Shown in pieces: positions 50,001 to 62,416 of a stretch of 64,000 bases of DNA. Each line of letters opens with the position of its first letter. The first letter of the stretch is position 1. The DNA comes from Leptoclinus maculatus. Its lineage: Eukaryota > Chordata > Actinopteri > Perciformes > Stichaeidae. The stretch covers positions 12,891,850 through 12,955,849 of the forward strand of contig JAVDOI010000006.1 of the NCBI GenBank assembly GCA_032191485.1, given 5' to 3'. Both the position numbers and the translations under genes were made by a program. The notes beneath the pieces were generated by a model. The model was not told the DNA's origin. It searched no databases and saw only the letters and a program-made list of their open reading frames with translations.

Positions 50001-53000
50001 TCCTCTATAATGGGTGGCATTGTCGGTACTGTGTCTGGCCTGGGACAATTATCTGTTGCCATCTGCTGTCTGCCTCCAAGGCCGTGAAGTCAGGAATGGA
50101 CAGAGCGTGTACCTCTGCACAGTATACTCTAGTAGCATGACATAGTCAAACATTTCAATATGGCACATAGACGTTTTACAGGACGTGAGTTACTGCTTTG
50201 ATACGATCTGCTGACAATCATATACGCTCAAGGGCATTAAAAGAGTGTTTAAACATAGAACATGCATTATTATAGCCCAACCAATACTGTATTTTTGAGG
50301 TAGATATGAAAGTTTAAAAAAAAAAAAGTTTTTTAAAGAAATGCGACCACAATATGTACTGAGTAGACCGTAGACACTTTCTAAATTAACTCTATTATAT
50401 CTTTGTCATATCTGTAGTGAAATTGCTTTCTTGCTACCAACATAATTGCCAACAAATATTTCTGAGATAAACTAATATCAGCCTGGCCAATTGATCAGTC
50501 TACATGCACAGTGCACAGACGTGTGTGGATACCTTCACATGAACAAACACACAAACAGAGTAAACCCCAGTATAGTATTCATTGTAATCCCCCGGCCTGT
50601 CACCCACAAATAACCACAGCACCCCCAACTCTATTTATCTCAGTGACATCATGGTAGTAGAGGTCTAAGGATAGAGCATGTCGTATGCTGTACAGTTTGT
50701 AAAGCCCTCAGAGACAAATGATCTTGATTGATTGTGATTTGTGAAACTGGGCTATATATATATATAAAACTGACTTGACTGGTAGTAGGGATCACAAACA
50801 ACACAAAACACATCTATACAAGTAAATACAAACAGACTGGGAGAAACTCACCAGACTACAAAATCAATAACAAAGAAAAGCAGAACAATGAAACTTTGCT
50901 TTTTGGCTCATATTCTGCTCTGCAATGCGATACCTCTTTCAAAAACCACTACTGACATGCAAAACAAACAAAAACACAGCCAGGAGAGACATAAAAACAT
51001 GAACATAAAAACAACAGCAGAGGCCCAATTATGATATGAAACTTCATCAAACGCTTATCAGTCATAAAGGCCTGTACGATCCATTCAGTTAATAGTTCAT
51101 TTAAAAACAGATGTTCAAACAGTAACTAGACAGGTAAATGAAAAAGGGTACTGTTCATTTCTTCTCGACAGTGTTATATAACTAAAATTAGATTTAAACG
51201 GCCAATAAAGATAAATGCCATGGTGGAGTCCAACAATTATAAAAACTTAGGCTGTTGACTGTGGGCTTGTCCTTGGATCAAATTCAAACTGTGCATCTCA
51301 TTTGGGAGAGTGTGGATCATAATTTTTTGGTAGTATTTCTTTGACGCCTCGACACAAGCACTGTTTTGTTTTTTTTCAAACCACTCTGCAGATCCAGATT
51401 GCATGCGAATGCATTTTGGCAGACAGGCTGGCAAACAAACCCAGGCGGCTCTAGCCTCACCTCAAACACGCTGTATACTTTGTGAGGGCGTCTCTTCTAT
51501 TTTAGAATGAGTCAACCAATCTATCTCCATGTAGTCATTGTGAGATAATTTCTTGGACCAGTGAGTAATATTGACAAAGCTCTCCATCTCAGCTTTCTCT
51601 CACATCCCTGGGACCTGAGTCTGCACACCGCCCACATGCTCTACTTGTTCTTCTGAACCCTTCCAGAGAGACAGTCATCTAGAATCTGTGGAGCTGCCTC
51701 CGCTCTCTCAGGATCAATACAAATGTTTGCAGCGCGTCTCATCCTCACAATCATGCAGGACGGAAAGTAGCAGTAAACTAGTTTTGGCAGTAGTCAACCA
51801 AAACAGTGTACAGTTATGCCCTTAAAAAGATTCCATGACCAGATCAATCTTACTAAAAAGCAAGGGATCTCTATGTAAGGGATATAAGGGATGACATATC
51901 TTCGAGAACTGTCCATGCGGGTAACTTCACACTTGGCGGGGGAATTGCTGGGGGCCGAAGGAGATGCAGTACCGAAGTTGGTTCAATTTGGACATGCAAC
52001 AATATTAATAAACTTTGAATGAACCAGCGATAGTGAGCGTGCGCTCCGAATGTCCACGCCCACGAATGGGTACTGCACTAGTCTATCACAATTTGACAAC
52101 TTTTAGGTTGTGTAATATGATGTAAGCGGATTTTGACAACAATACTACTTTGTATGCAACACATATCCAGTCCCATAAGCCCCACATTGGTATCAAAGCT
52201 TCCCATCATGATAAACATTATATCACAGAGAACTAATGAGATTTGGCAGCCCCTGTAGAGATGACAGATGTTACACAACTATTATCAGTGCAATGCCGTC
52301 AACACAATAACAAGGACCCAAGGTTACTGGCATTTTGGTGAATACATCTGGCCTTGCACTGCCTCTTTCTGCATGGATATCAACTCGTCAAGCACACGGA
52401 GCAGCAGCAGATATGTTGTGGCTGTCCTTTTTTGCCCCAACATGACCACAGCCAATGACATGTTATATAAATATGTCTCAAAGAAATAATGAGAATTATA
52501 CTTTTATTTTAAATCTGCAATTCCCTTTTGTCATTGTGGTCTGGCAGTGAGTTTCAGTTTGTTATACAAGAGATCATTGATTGTTCTCCTTTTTACCCAG
52601 ATAACCAACAACCAGGGGGCTGGATCTCTGCTGGCTTCATGCTTAAGTGACGAGAAGTCGACTCTCAAAGGAAAACGTTACTTTATTTTGCATTAAGTGT
52701 TTAGCAGGTGTGCTTTTATCCAGAAGTGAAGGTGACTATAGCAGCAGGGAGGAATGATCTATTAAGCAAACAAGGCCTCTTCTTTCTTGTTAACCTCTTT
52801 CTAAGTTAGACACAGTCACCCACCAGTGGCCAAGTTGTCAAAAATAATTATGATACTCATCTTCAATGCTTCGAATAAGGTGTGGCGAGTACGGCGAGAA
52901 TAGAATAGAATGACAATATAGTGGATATCATTATCACAATATTCACAACTATATATCATGACATGGCAAATTCGTTCAAAATCACAGTAAATGTAATCTA

Positions 53001-56000
53001 GCCGATGTTTGAATTGTGTTCCACTTTTACACATTACATGACACCAGACTTCATACGTCTCAAAAGTCAACATCAAAAACATACTTATTAATTACAGTTA
53101 GCTCCAAATCATTAGCTTTGACATTAGAAAGTCGTAGAACAATAACGTAAATATTGTGTCATTACAATATAATTCTGCTGAAAATCAATTAACAAATAAT
53201 ATTGAAATATTGCCCATTCCTTCTTCTTATTGTTACACAGCTGAACATGTGTTTGTTCCCTAATTATTCACCCATATAAACTTCAACACAACAGCTTGTG
53301 TGTACCATCATTAAATTATTATCATTAAAGGCTGTCTACTTATATTTGTAGTGATATTAAATACTCATACAAACACGAGGGAGCCTGTTGTCTGTTACTA
53401 CGGTAAAAGTCATGGACAGCCAGGGATGTCACGCAGCAGCAACGAATGATGGGCATCTTAGAATAAGAGAATCTGTTGATTGCATAATAAATATGCCATA
53501 GTGTCCCATAGAAATGTGTTTTAGTTTATTTTTTGGTCCAATGCAATTGTGGCTCCAGTGTTTTGAAAGAGATTTGACTTCATACCCTGAGAGGAAGAGT
53601 GATGATGACACCACTTCCGATGTTTCTTAGCAACCACAGATGAGAATAAACCTTTACTTTGGGTCTTGTTTTTTTAAATATGTTATCAGTAGTAGGGATC
53701 AGTACAAGGGAACCAACATTGCTGATGGAATTTGCCAGCTAAAAACTATTGCTTGCAAATTCACTTTATTTTCTTTCTATTTTTTCACTTAATGAAGGAC
53801 TGCTGGAGAGACAGAAATAAATTTCAATACATGCAGAACATCAAAGATAATACAGTATCTGTCGGAAGAGTACAGTGTTGATGAAGATGCAGTTCTGAAT
53901 AAGATACTCATATTCTTCCAGCATCACTGGCACCTTATCAGCAACTGAAACTGCTGCAACCGCCTGATTTATTGCCCACTCTTACAGCTCCATATGCTGT
54001 ATATGTTTTGTTTGTGTCTGAGCACTCACAAGGATTTCAGTGATTAATCCACCGGGCAACATTACTGCATCATACAGGACTGTAGCAAACACCAGTAGGG
54101 ACTAGATGCCCCAAATGTTCACTCACTGCAACAGCCACACTCTGCAATAAACTACAACACACATCGAGCTTCACGAATATCAGCATCAACAGCAACCGAC
54201 CAACCTAACAGATGCATGACGTATTTCTGTCTCTCTTTCTTTCTTTAAGACCCCTCCTCATTTCTATATTTCCTCACACTGCTTTTCTACATGCGGTCAG
54301 CTTATTCCAGTACACAGCAACTGTGTTTACTGACAGCTCATCTGTCACTATAAGCTTGCTTGTGCAGTATTTACAGAGTGATAAGTGCCATGCCTCACAC
54401 AGAACTGCAGTAACTTCTAGCAAGACAGTATTAACATTAACATTCTTTACAGCATATGATACTGTTCATCATGAAGCACGCAGATTACAGTACCTCTATC
54501 TCACTGTCTTGTCCTTTTCTCACAGTCTCGGTTACGGTCGCAGTGGCCTTGTGTGAGCTCTTGCGGGATGCTGGGACATGTAACTAGGCCTGGGACGACC
54601 GATGCGCCCTCCCCCCGCTGGCACAGTGGAGCAGAGAGAATGACAGCAAAGAGAGAGAGAAGAGAGCGACAGCATACGCTACCTCCTAAACACAAGCTGC
54701 TCTAACACCAGGATCTTACAATCCCCACTCTTTTTCTGTCCGCTTCTCCTGTTTTAACTGTCGCCACCTCAAATGTGCTGCTGAAGCATTTTTTTTCCCT
54801 CTTTCCTCTGATTCTCTCTCTCTCTCTCTCTCTGCCTCTCAGCTGCTTCCTGGATTACACCGGTTTTCATTGCATGAATAGCACAGCCTTCAAGCTCCCG
54901 GGTTTAAATACTGAGTTGGAACATACCACGTGGCAGAAAAAGGGGAGGGACTGGGGTGAACCACTTTAGGCTCTATTGTGCTGTAAAATGGAGGAGGCCA
55001 CGCATCCCTGGCCACTTCCACTTCTTTTCTACCGCCCACTTCTTATTCATGATGCACCACTTCAATCATCCCGAGTGCAAACCTTATGCAAACCTTATGA
55101 ATAACAGTACTTAAAAGCAATTATTACATGTCCATTTAAATGGCCGGTTTTGTTACACATAGATTCAAACATTCTTTCTTAGTATGTGTAATAAAAACAC
55201 TTAATTTGCATTCTAACAATTTATTTGCCTCATATGTATTTACCAACGCTGTAGCACTGTAATATGATCTTTGGCTTGTGGATTTCTTGATAAGTTGCTC
55301 TTACTTATTAATTGTATCTGTTCTAATTGGCTTATTGCTGTGATTTTATATTTGACTGCCATTACGTGCAGATACCTTTTATTCCGCTTGCTGTTGTTGA
55401 GTCTGTGTTGATGCAACCATGCAGCGAGTCACATTTCGCATGAAGCCAAATAAACTGAACTTGACGGAACTTTTTGTTATGCTTTAAATCATTTGAATGC
55501 GACGATCAGGTGTTTAAATTCAATGTCTTCAGTGTGATCACTTGTGTTTGTGAGGTCAATATTAGTATGACTGAGCTTAGGTATGTGAATATAAGATTGT
55601 GTGTACATGCAAGTGAGCTCATCAACATGCTGCATGCCGTGTTACTTTCTGCACCGATCACATGATGCCAGGGGAGGGTGTTTCCTTCCTCTCTCACATG
55701 ACTGCGGTCTGTACGGCACAAGGAAGGCCTGTCTGCTGTATTTCACAGTCTATACAAAATATTTTTATGTTAAATTAAGATCATCAAGGAATTCTCCAGA
55801 TGAAGGTCAAACTATTATAGGCACACAGACACACAGACATAAACATCTGCATGAAAGACGCACAAAAAGCAGACACAAACAACACCAAGTACGTCATTCT
55901 GAACAGATCCTAAATTCATGCAATAACATCACATACAAAGCATCCAGCTGGAAAGAAAATCAAGCCAACAATATACAGTACACAAGACTCGGAGGAAACT

Positions 56001-59000
56001 ACAATGACAATGTTGTTCTACTTGTCTGACTCATAAGTGAGTTTGTTTTTCATCTTTCCTCCCAACTCAATAGTAACCAGTTTGACCGGCAGAGAGGTTG
56101 AGAGGCCACGTCTTTGTGCCTACCAGTGTCTTAAATGTCAGATCTCCTCTCCTCCTCATTTCAAAGTTGCATGTTTGCACGATTGACTAAGCTTTTATAT
56201 GAATTTTAAAAGAAGAAACTTTACCTCCACATCCTAGAATTATCATAGATACTAACCACAATCAACACCTACCCATCACCCGTCGTTTTTTTGAAAAAAA
56301 AGAAATCAACCCATATACACAATGGCCGGTTGACGGACACACGACGGAACTAACTGTGGTGTTATATGATGATTCCACGTTCTTTCTGCAGTGTACTAAG
56401 TGAGCAGGCCATGGACCAACACTGTCACTAACTGCACTCCTAACGAAACATCATCTAATTCGGCTTGAAAATTGAAAGTGGCCTGAGGCCCGGCAGTGTC
56501 AGCTTTACAGCGCCAACATTAACTTGATTTGTGCAAGATAGTGGGTTCAAGTACTTTCATATATTTCATAAAAAAACACACAAATCATCATGAATAAATA
56601 AGAATTTTGTAAGCCTAGAGGTACTTTGCTCAAGACTTGGATAAAGCAAGGAAACGTGTCCTCATTCCAGGCATACCTGTGGTGGTGGTGGTGGTGGTGG
56701 TGAAAGTGTACATTTTGAGAGTGCAAAGCTTAAAAATAGCTGTGAGATCCTAGCTAACTAACCTAGAACAGTTATGTACTCTCAAAGAAGAGAATACATT
56801 ATATGCTATAGTGCTTGCAGGGATTTCTCATGCAACATATTTCTGTGATCTTGTACTAGCTTGAGGCATTTTTCTATCTTTGACTTTCTGCTCCGAGCTT
56901 ACAAATTGAAACGTCATCCCTTGTTTCCGGTAAATGATGAGGAGGAGTATGTGTTTTACCATTGCTGGTTTACAGCAATACAATCAGAGCAAGCTGGCAA
57001 GTTTTCTGACAAAAGCTAGACAATGTGCATATCCACTTTCTTTCTTAAAACCACATTTCTTGAAAACAGCCTGTGGTTTGGTGTCATTTTCAAGCCACAG
57101 CTTGAGCTTTACTGCTATTACCTCTGTTGTTTCCACACATCCTGTTCCCAAGACACTAATCAACGGACCACGGGGGAGTAGCTGTGAGCCGTTTTTTGAC
57201 TCCCTTTCTCCCAGAGGAGAGAAGAGCTGCCATTATTGATAAGGCCCTTGTCAAGCAAACCTAATCTCTAACCCTGCACAGAAATTCCCATGGGAATAAA
57301 ACAGGACAAACATTCAAACAAAATACTCATGGCCTCTTAGCATTCAGACCGATGCTGTGTATCTCTCTACCTAAGTCCATCAGGAAAGTTATCAAAACAA
57401 TAAATCCAAAGGTGAGTCAGGGATCAAAGCAAAAGGTAATTAAAAGAGTGTAGCTTCACAGAGATGGTTAAGTGAGGAGGCTTCTGATAACACATGACCT
57501 GTTTCTATGCACTTAAAGATAGAGATTCACATGTGCATGCACACAATTTATTACTGATATCTCTACTTTTGGGACACTCACCATTCTTGTTTTGATTTAT
57601 TTGTTTATTTTGTTTGATAAAACTGCGATGACAGAATGTTATAAATGCTAAATAGTCTACAGAAAGTCTGTACAAATTCATTGATTAATCGTTCAGGATA
57701 TGCAAAGTCAAAGCCAGGTGACATCTTGAAATGTACATTTACATTGAAACACAACAGAGAAAAGCCTCATAATTGAGAAGCCGGAACCAGATGCTGAATG
57801 AAAAATGACCGCTTTTATGATTTTGTAATAATTGCTGATCTATTTTCAGTCAATCGATTATTCATTTCAGCTCTTTATTACATAAGCTTTATTAGGAGAG
57901 CTTATTCTAGTGGTCTGACACGCGCAGTAATGCAAAAATGCAAATACAATGACAGAAAGAATTTGCTACTTGATATCGCTTGATATCAAACAATAAAGAA
58001 CAGTTTAACAATTGATCATTTCAAAGTGGACAGAAACTGCCTGACTGAACCAAGAAAGAAGTGACAATTTGTATATCATCTGTTGATTTAAAGCCCACAT
58101 CTCACCCCACTCTCAAAACTCACGGATGATCGGTAAACTGTGATGAGCGTGTGTTTAAAACAACTGTGATGATTGTTTGCATCTTTTCACGATGCATTAG
58201 TGGAGATCGTTAAGTGACCAGGGGAGAGGTGGGCGTGCGATTCACTGACTCACGGAGGTCACAGGACAATAAATAGCTGCTCAGGGACCAACCATCAGCC
58301 GACGCTGGTTCATCTGTGATCAGTGAGGTGGTTCAAATGAAAATGGATCTTCATTAGCAGCCATGCGGAGAGCAGAGACAGACCAAAGCACTTGGTACTT
58401 AACTGTACTTGAGCAATGAAACACAAACCATCATCATTATTTGCATAAACACTGTCTGTCTGTCAGCCTGCAAATCAACCCAGTGAGTGTGTCCAATGGC
58501 ATGATGAGTCTCGCTGCTGATGCGTGCGTGTGTGTGCGTATGTTGTAGTGATGATTAAAATGACTTGTGGCTCTGCTGGTTATCTAACCGCCCCAACAAC
58601 AACAACATGCCCACCTGTTGGTGACACAGCTTTCAGGGCCTCGATTCCTGGTCCTCCAAAATCCTTTTTCCAGAAGTGACACACTTCTTCTGTTACATGG
58701 GAAGCAACCACGCTATTAATAGCAGAAGAAAGCCCTGGAATTTTCCACCCAAACACAGAGCAAACTGGTCCTCACTCATGCCAAAGACACTGACAACCAG
58801 TCTCTTGTTTAAAACCGATGGTCTGACTTTACAAAGCACTTTTGTTTCAGAGACTCCCTCTGGCGGTGAAATGGAAAAGTGCAGAACAGTACCTATTACA
58901 TGTGCTATTAAAGAAGTTCACAGAAAATGTTCCAAATATTCTCACATTGTTCCAAAATAAAGTCCTGGTTTTTTGTGATACAAAAGGTTTGTGATACAAA

Positions 59001-61998
59001 AGTGATTGCTGTATCTTTTAGTTGCTCTTAGACCCAACTGTGTATCCACTCGTTCCCTCAATGCTCTAAAGTTTCACCATGTAAATTATACATTCAACTG
59101 TGCAGTGACACAGGTTCTGCTTTGTCTCTCAGAAGTAAAGAAAGAAATCCCACGGACAATTTTCAGCAGGAGTAGGTAACTCCTACAATACGCTTTAACG
59201 CTCACAGTCTCAACTGAGATTATGGGGCCTAGGGCAGTGTCTCCTGGTGTCACAGGTTTCAGGTTGTGCAGGTTAAAGTCTATAAGGCAACAATGTGTAG
59301 ATGTGCTAATATGTGCAATAATTTACCCCCCTCAGGGGTAACGGTACAGAGCCCACATGACTTAGGAAAGTCCTGAAATAGAGAACGCACATCAATTCAA
59401 GAGAGAAGTCCACAGAGACATGCCACCATGACGGGAACAGGATTTCTGGTAATCAACCACAACAAGGGGCTATACCACCAGACAGCCTACAGATGAAAGG
59501 TACAGAAGGTAGTGTCAAGTTTAGAGGCCAGTAAGATAGTGAAGATCAAGGTAAGAGCCTCTGGATGAGATCAGATCACAACAGAAAGCGCAGCAGTGAC
59601 TCATGCAGGAGAGAGGAATTCCCTCCACCTCTCTGGCAGCTTTTAACAGCCTCTATACCTCACGTCATATAAGCTTTGGCTGCAAAGCCAGGACATTACA
59701 TATTCTGCTTCATGCGATGCAACGAAGGTCCAGTGGGAGAGAGCAGCCTGCAGGCAGAGATAGATTCCTGCAGATGAGAAAACTGACTGAGTAATCAATG
59801 TTTCCACACGCAAACCAACACCAGCACTGACACTAAAGAACTATAGGAGATATTTCTGAGGTTGCTACAAGAAGTAATACAGAAAAATACTAAAGGCTTC
59901 AGTTCATGACATGGATTTAATGCAAACTGCCCAAGCTGCAGCTACAGTCGATTTTTTATGCAGCAGAGATTTGGCATCAACAATGGTAACAGACTGCTGT
60001 GGTCAGATGGAAGTATTGTAATGGGTGGCCTACATGTGGCTCTTATGACAGACTGGGAGTGCAGTGGGTTCAGCCGAGCGGCTAATTGAGAGGACTTAAA
60101 TAACTGCATGGATGGAGAGACCTCTAAGTTATTTATTACTGCAGCAAAGACAAGCTTCCTCAGCAAATACAGTATAGTGTGTATCAAGATGAGTTACTGC
60201 TTGTGATCTGCTGCGGCATCTCTCAAACATTCAACATTTGTGCCGTGGCTCAGTGAGGAAGTAGCTTCAAATTAAATCAATGTTAACATTTAATTGCCTC
60301 CGATAGATTGCTGCTCTAGTCTCTCCCCACAGAGATCAGTTAGCATCAACTTCAAAGGTAATCTCAGAGCTACGATGATTTGACCCGTATCCCATCACTT
60401 TAAAAATCGAATGAAACCCCTACGCATATACCTTGTGAATAGACAATCACACAAAACTAATCATACACCACCATGTGCCAGTAAGATACAAGCCTGTGGT
60501 GACATTAAAATGCTCTTAAAATGCTGAGATTGAAGTACTTCACAGTTTAGCTTTTATAAATCCAAGTCAAGTAATGAAGAACTATAAAAAAGGAATTGTC
60601 ATTTCCCATATTTTGTTATATGAACTGTTGCAATTCCATTGTGATTGTGTTTAAAAAGTCCAGAAGTCATTGTCACTAAAGCAATCTATAATATGAGACT
60701 GAATCAAAGTTCCTTATAGTTATCACACCTGGGATGCTAATGGAGGAATACAACTTAAATGTGATATAAATGAGGTTTATTTTTCTCCACATGGTCGCTG
60801 CGTATTCTCCTAAATAAAAATGAGATTTTGGACAAACAGCTGGGGAGGGGGTTGTTGTCATGAGAGAGGTGCAGTTGAAAGATAAAACAATCCCACTGCT
60901 CTGTGCAACCCACGCTGAGGAGATAAGGAGAAGCCAGCAGACGCATGATAAACTGTTGTTGCTACAAGGGGCCCATTAAGGGCAAAGTATCCCTTTACAA
61001 TCCAGGAAGTGTACCTCCAATACATGCAAACAAGTTAAATATATGTTGAAAAATAATAACTTTATAACGAAATAATCAATATATTAATGGGTGCATATCC
61101 ACTTAAGCGGCCAATCCACATAACAGATATCTATGCATGTCTAAAAGTATCTAAATATATCTAAAGTACAAAGGTTGTACACTGTTTTTGAGTTTTGCTG
61201 TGTCATAGTGTATTTATTGCAGTAATTTATGTATTTATTGTACTAACGTATTTATAGCAGAGTGTCAGTTCATGCACGGTCAAGATTATCGTTTAGTTTA
61301 CAGACGATTTTTCTTTTTATGATTTGCTGACTAATTGATGAGTCAATTGCCAAAACTAATCAACAATTTTAGTTATTGATTGATCATTTTAAAGTGCCAA
61401 GCATTTCTTGATTCATATATCACTAATAAAAAGGTTTTGCAGCTCTGAGAACATGTAATGTGCTTTCGTTCGTATTGTCTGACATTTCAAACAACTAAGA
61501 ACTGATTATAAAACCAATGTTATCAACAGATTAACCCAGTTATAGACCTAGTTTATTTAGTTCAAATATTCTTGATTGTGAATTGCATTACAGTTCCACA
61601 CAAAGCAGCATGCTGAATTCTAAATATACAACATCAGTCAAAGCTTCAAACACATTAAAGCAAAGTCTCAACAACAGATTAAAAACAAAACTGAGCAAGA
61701 AACCAGAGTTGCAGTGGTCCCCGCCTCTGGAAACTCAGTACCCTCCCTTATTGCTCCTGGTGAGCAGCATGGATTCTTAAATGCCACCGCACTAGCATTT
61801 GTGCAATTTTTTTAACTCCACATTCATGTAAGAGCCGTGAACTCGTTCATTCTTCTACGGGACCCCTCTCACCCCACACTCACCGGGGCTGGTGGTGCTC
61901 TGCAGGCTCCCCCTCTTACGAAACGGGGATTTAGGTTTAGCCTTCCCTTGTCCATCATTGTTGGAGGAGGAAGAGGTGGAGGAGGAAGAGGATGACAT
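41034..61998 (-). CDS. ampd2: AMP deaminase 2
   Basis: Deaminates AMP to IMP in the purine nucleotide cycle; cytosolic zinc enzyme. Eighteen coding exons in transcript order: 61998-61884, 48200-48070, 47611-47481, 46890-46822, 46204-46093, 45984-45798, 44695-44557, 44473-44384, 44285-44156, 43977-43783, 43596-43465, 43360-43197, 42918-42792, 42705-42542, 42453-42333, 42015-41842, 41728-41618, 41249-41034. Total 2508 nt, 835 residues. N-terminal marks: KAKPKSPFRKRGSLQ, YPIDLRTSMDEKYKEIAEELFTRS written here as two islands, and SPIEQLEERR. Catalytic marks: zinc-ligand HIHASSC (372-378), LRPHCGEAG (H641), SLSTDDPLQF (D718, D719) and HFTKE. All introns are GT-AG except the one after 44156 (GC-AG). 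The start is at MSSSSSS, matching human MASYPSG; the frame stays open upstream to 62361 through low-complexity codons, so a longer form is possible. The a/b ohnolog is not resolved. Confidence 0.96.
43978..44155 (-). other. ampd2: GC-AG intron of ampd2
   Basis: A 178-bp intron whose donor reads AAAG|GCAAGA and acceptor CTACAG|GTGG. The flanking exons join in frame as NIRK|VDTHIHA, as in human AMPD2, and no GT donor lies nearby. The extended exon-side match to U1 (AAG) is typical of authentic GC donors. Confidence 0.9.
45268..45370. repeat. Fragment of a teleost AGCTGCAACTA...GACTAATC repeat
   Basis: GAGCTGCAACTACTATTGC and, 60 bp on, GTCGATTGACTAATCAAATA resemble the ends of an abundant teleost repeat with GATTAATCGATTA motifs. 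The copy is short and decayed and lies in ampd2 intron 6 (44696-45797). Confidence 0.4.
46417..46442. repeat. 12-bp tandem duplication
   Basis: AAGTGACCGCAC occurs twice in direct succession in ampd2 intron 4. Confidence 0.85.
49961..50062 (-). other. 33-codon ORF ending at a splice donor; candidate alternative ampd2 first exon
   Basis: ATG in good context (CAGCAGATGG) opens a 33-residue frame starting MATDNCPRPDTVP and ending KATDLL. The TGA is followed directly by a strong donor GTGAGTGAG. It lies in ampd2 intron 1 on the same strand. As an alternative first exon it would carry a closed upstream frame, and translation could begin at the methionine of LRTSMDEK in exon 2. Chance is the alternative. 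Confidence 0.25.
50685..50782 (+). mobile_element. L2-type LINE 3' tail
   Basis: TTTGTAAAGCCCTCAGAGAC followed by TGTGATTTGTGAAACTGGGC and a TATATA run ending AAACTGACTTGACT is the typical untranslated 3' end of L2/CR1-type LINEs. No coding part is left. Confidence 0.6.
54814..54833. repeat. (TC)n microsatellite
   Basis: CTCTCT run of about 20 nt in ampd2 intron 1. Confidence 0.85.
56680..56702. repeat. (GGT)n microsatellite
   Basis: Seven or so consecutive GGT units in ampd2 intron 1. Confidence 0.85.
57675..57886 (+). repeat. Teleost GATTAATCG...TTTCAGCTCT repeat copy
   Basis: Contains TTCATTGATTAATCGTTCAG, AATTGAGAAGCCGGAACCAG and ends CAATCGATTATTCATTTCAG+CTCT, in the order found in a very abundant teleost interspersed repeat. 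The copy is diverged; boundaries are approximate. Confidence 0.55.
61270..61460. repeat. Diverged copy of the same GATTAATCG repeat family
   Basis: GATTATCGTTTAGTTTACAG, CTGACTAATTGATGAGTC and GCAGCTCTGAGAACATGTA recall the family at 57675, strongly diverged. Confidence 0.35.
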
Positions 61999-62361
61999 CT
62001 TGCTGCCCGTGCTCCTGTTACTGCCGGAGCAAAGCGAGTCAGAGGTGCGCAGTGGCCAGCAGAGGGAGAAAGGAGCACTGACGCTGGGGCTCTGTCTCAT
62101 GGTGGGCAGCAGGACCCATACTGGGCAGGGAGAAGCTCCTCTGCAGAGCTGGCTCCTCCTCCTCCTCCTCCTCCTCCTAGCCAGCAGCAGGTCAGCAGGC
62201 GTGCCGCACAGCGACGAGCTGAGAGGCGGCCCAAGGCTCACCCGGCCCTCGCTGGGGGCCATCCGCCCTGGTTGCCCTAGCAACCAGGGAACGAGCTTCC
62301 TATAGCCGAGGAACATATAGCAGGAAGGAGGGCAGTGCAGATCAAAGTGTGCAGCTAGCAT
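61999..62361 (-). other. ampd2: ampd2 5' UTR or N-terminal extension
   Basis: The ampd2 exon 1 frame remains open upstream of the chosen start, with in-frame ATGs near 62265, 62310 and 62361 (the last opening MLAAHFDLHC). The encoded sequence includes an arginine run from a (CCT)n-type repeat near 62152-62178 and looks unlike a folded domain. Human AMPD2 also has a longer isoform with extra residues before MASYPSG, so translation is possible but unproven. Confidence 0.4.
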
Positions 62362-62376
62362 GACCAGCCAGCGAGC

Positions 62377-62416
62377 ATGGAAACCGACAACAGCCCCCCG
62401 CTAGCTCAGCACCAAG
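62377..62416 (+). other. Candidate first coding exon of a divergent plus-strand gene
   Basis: ATG in a strong context (GAGCATGG) followed by METDNSPPLAQHQ and a strong donor CCAAG|GTGAGTG. It lies head-to-head with ampd2 exon 1. I could not find a convincing second exon before the window ends and do not recognise the peptide. Confidence 0.25.

Larger units (their letters stand above)
48201..61883. other. ampd2: Intron 1 of ampd2 (13.7 kb)
   Basis: Long first intron, a usual place for alternative promoters in AMPD2. It holds simple repeats ((CT)n near 54814, (GGT)n near 56680), an L2-type 3' tail at 50685-50782, decayed repeat copies at 57675-57886 and 61270-61460, and a candidate alternative exon at 49961-50062. 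Otherwise I see no coding exon. Confidence 0.7.

Noticed and set aside
54410..54480. AYDTVHHEARR-like peptide resembling a LINE reverse transcriptase
   Set aside because: Only about 12 residues match the FDTVDH motif and no other landmark or 3' tail is nearby, so it is too weak to list.
61892..62305. 137-codon plus-strand open frame with glutamate and leucine runs
   Set aside because: It is the antisense of ampd2 exon 1 and its upstream extension; composition comes from codon repeats.
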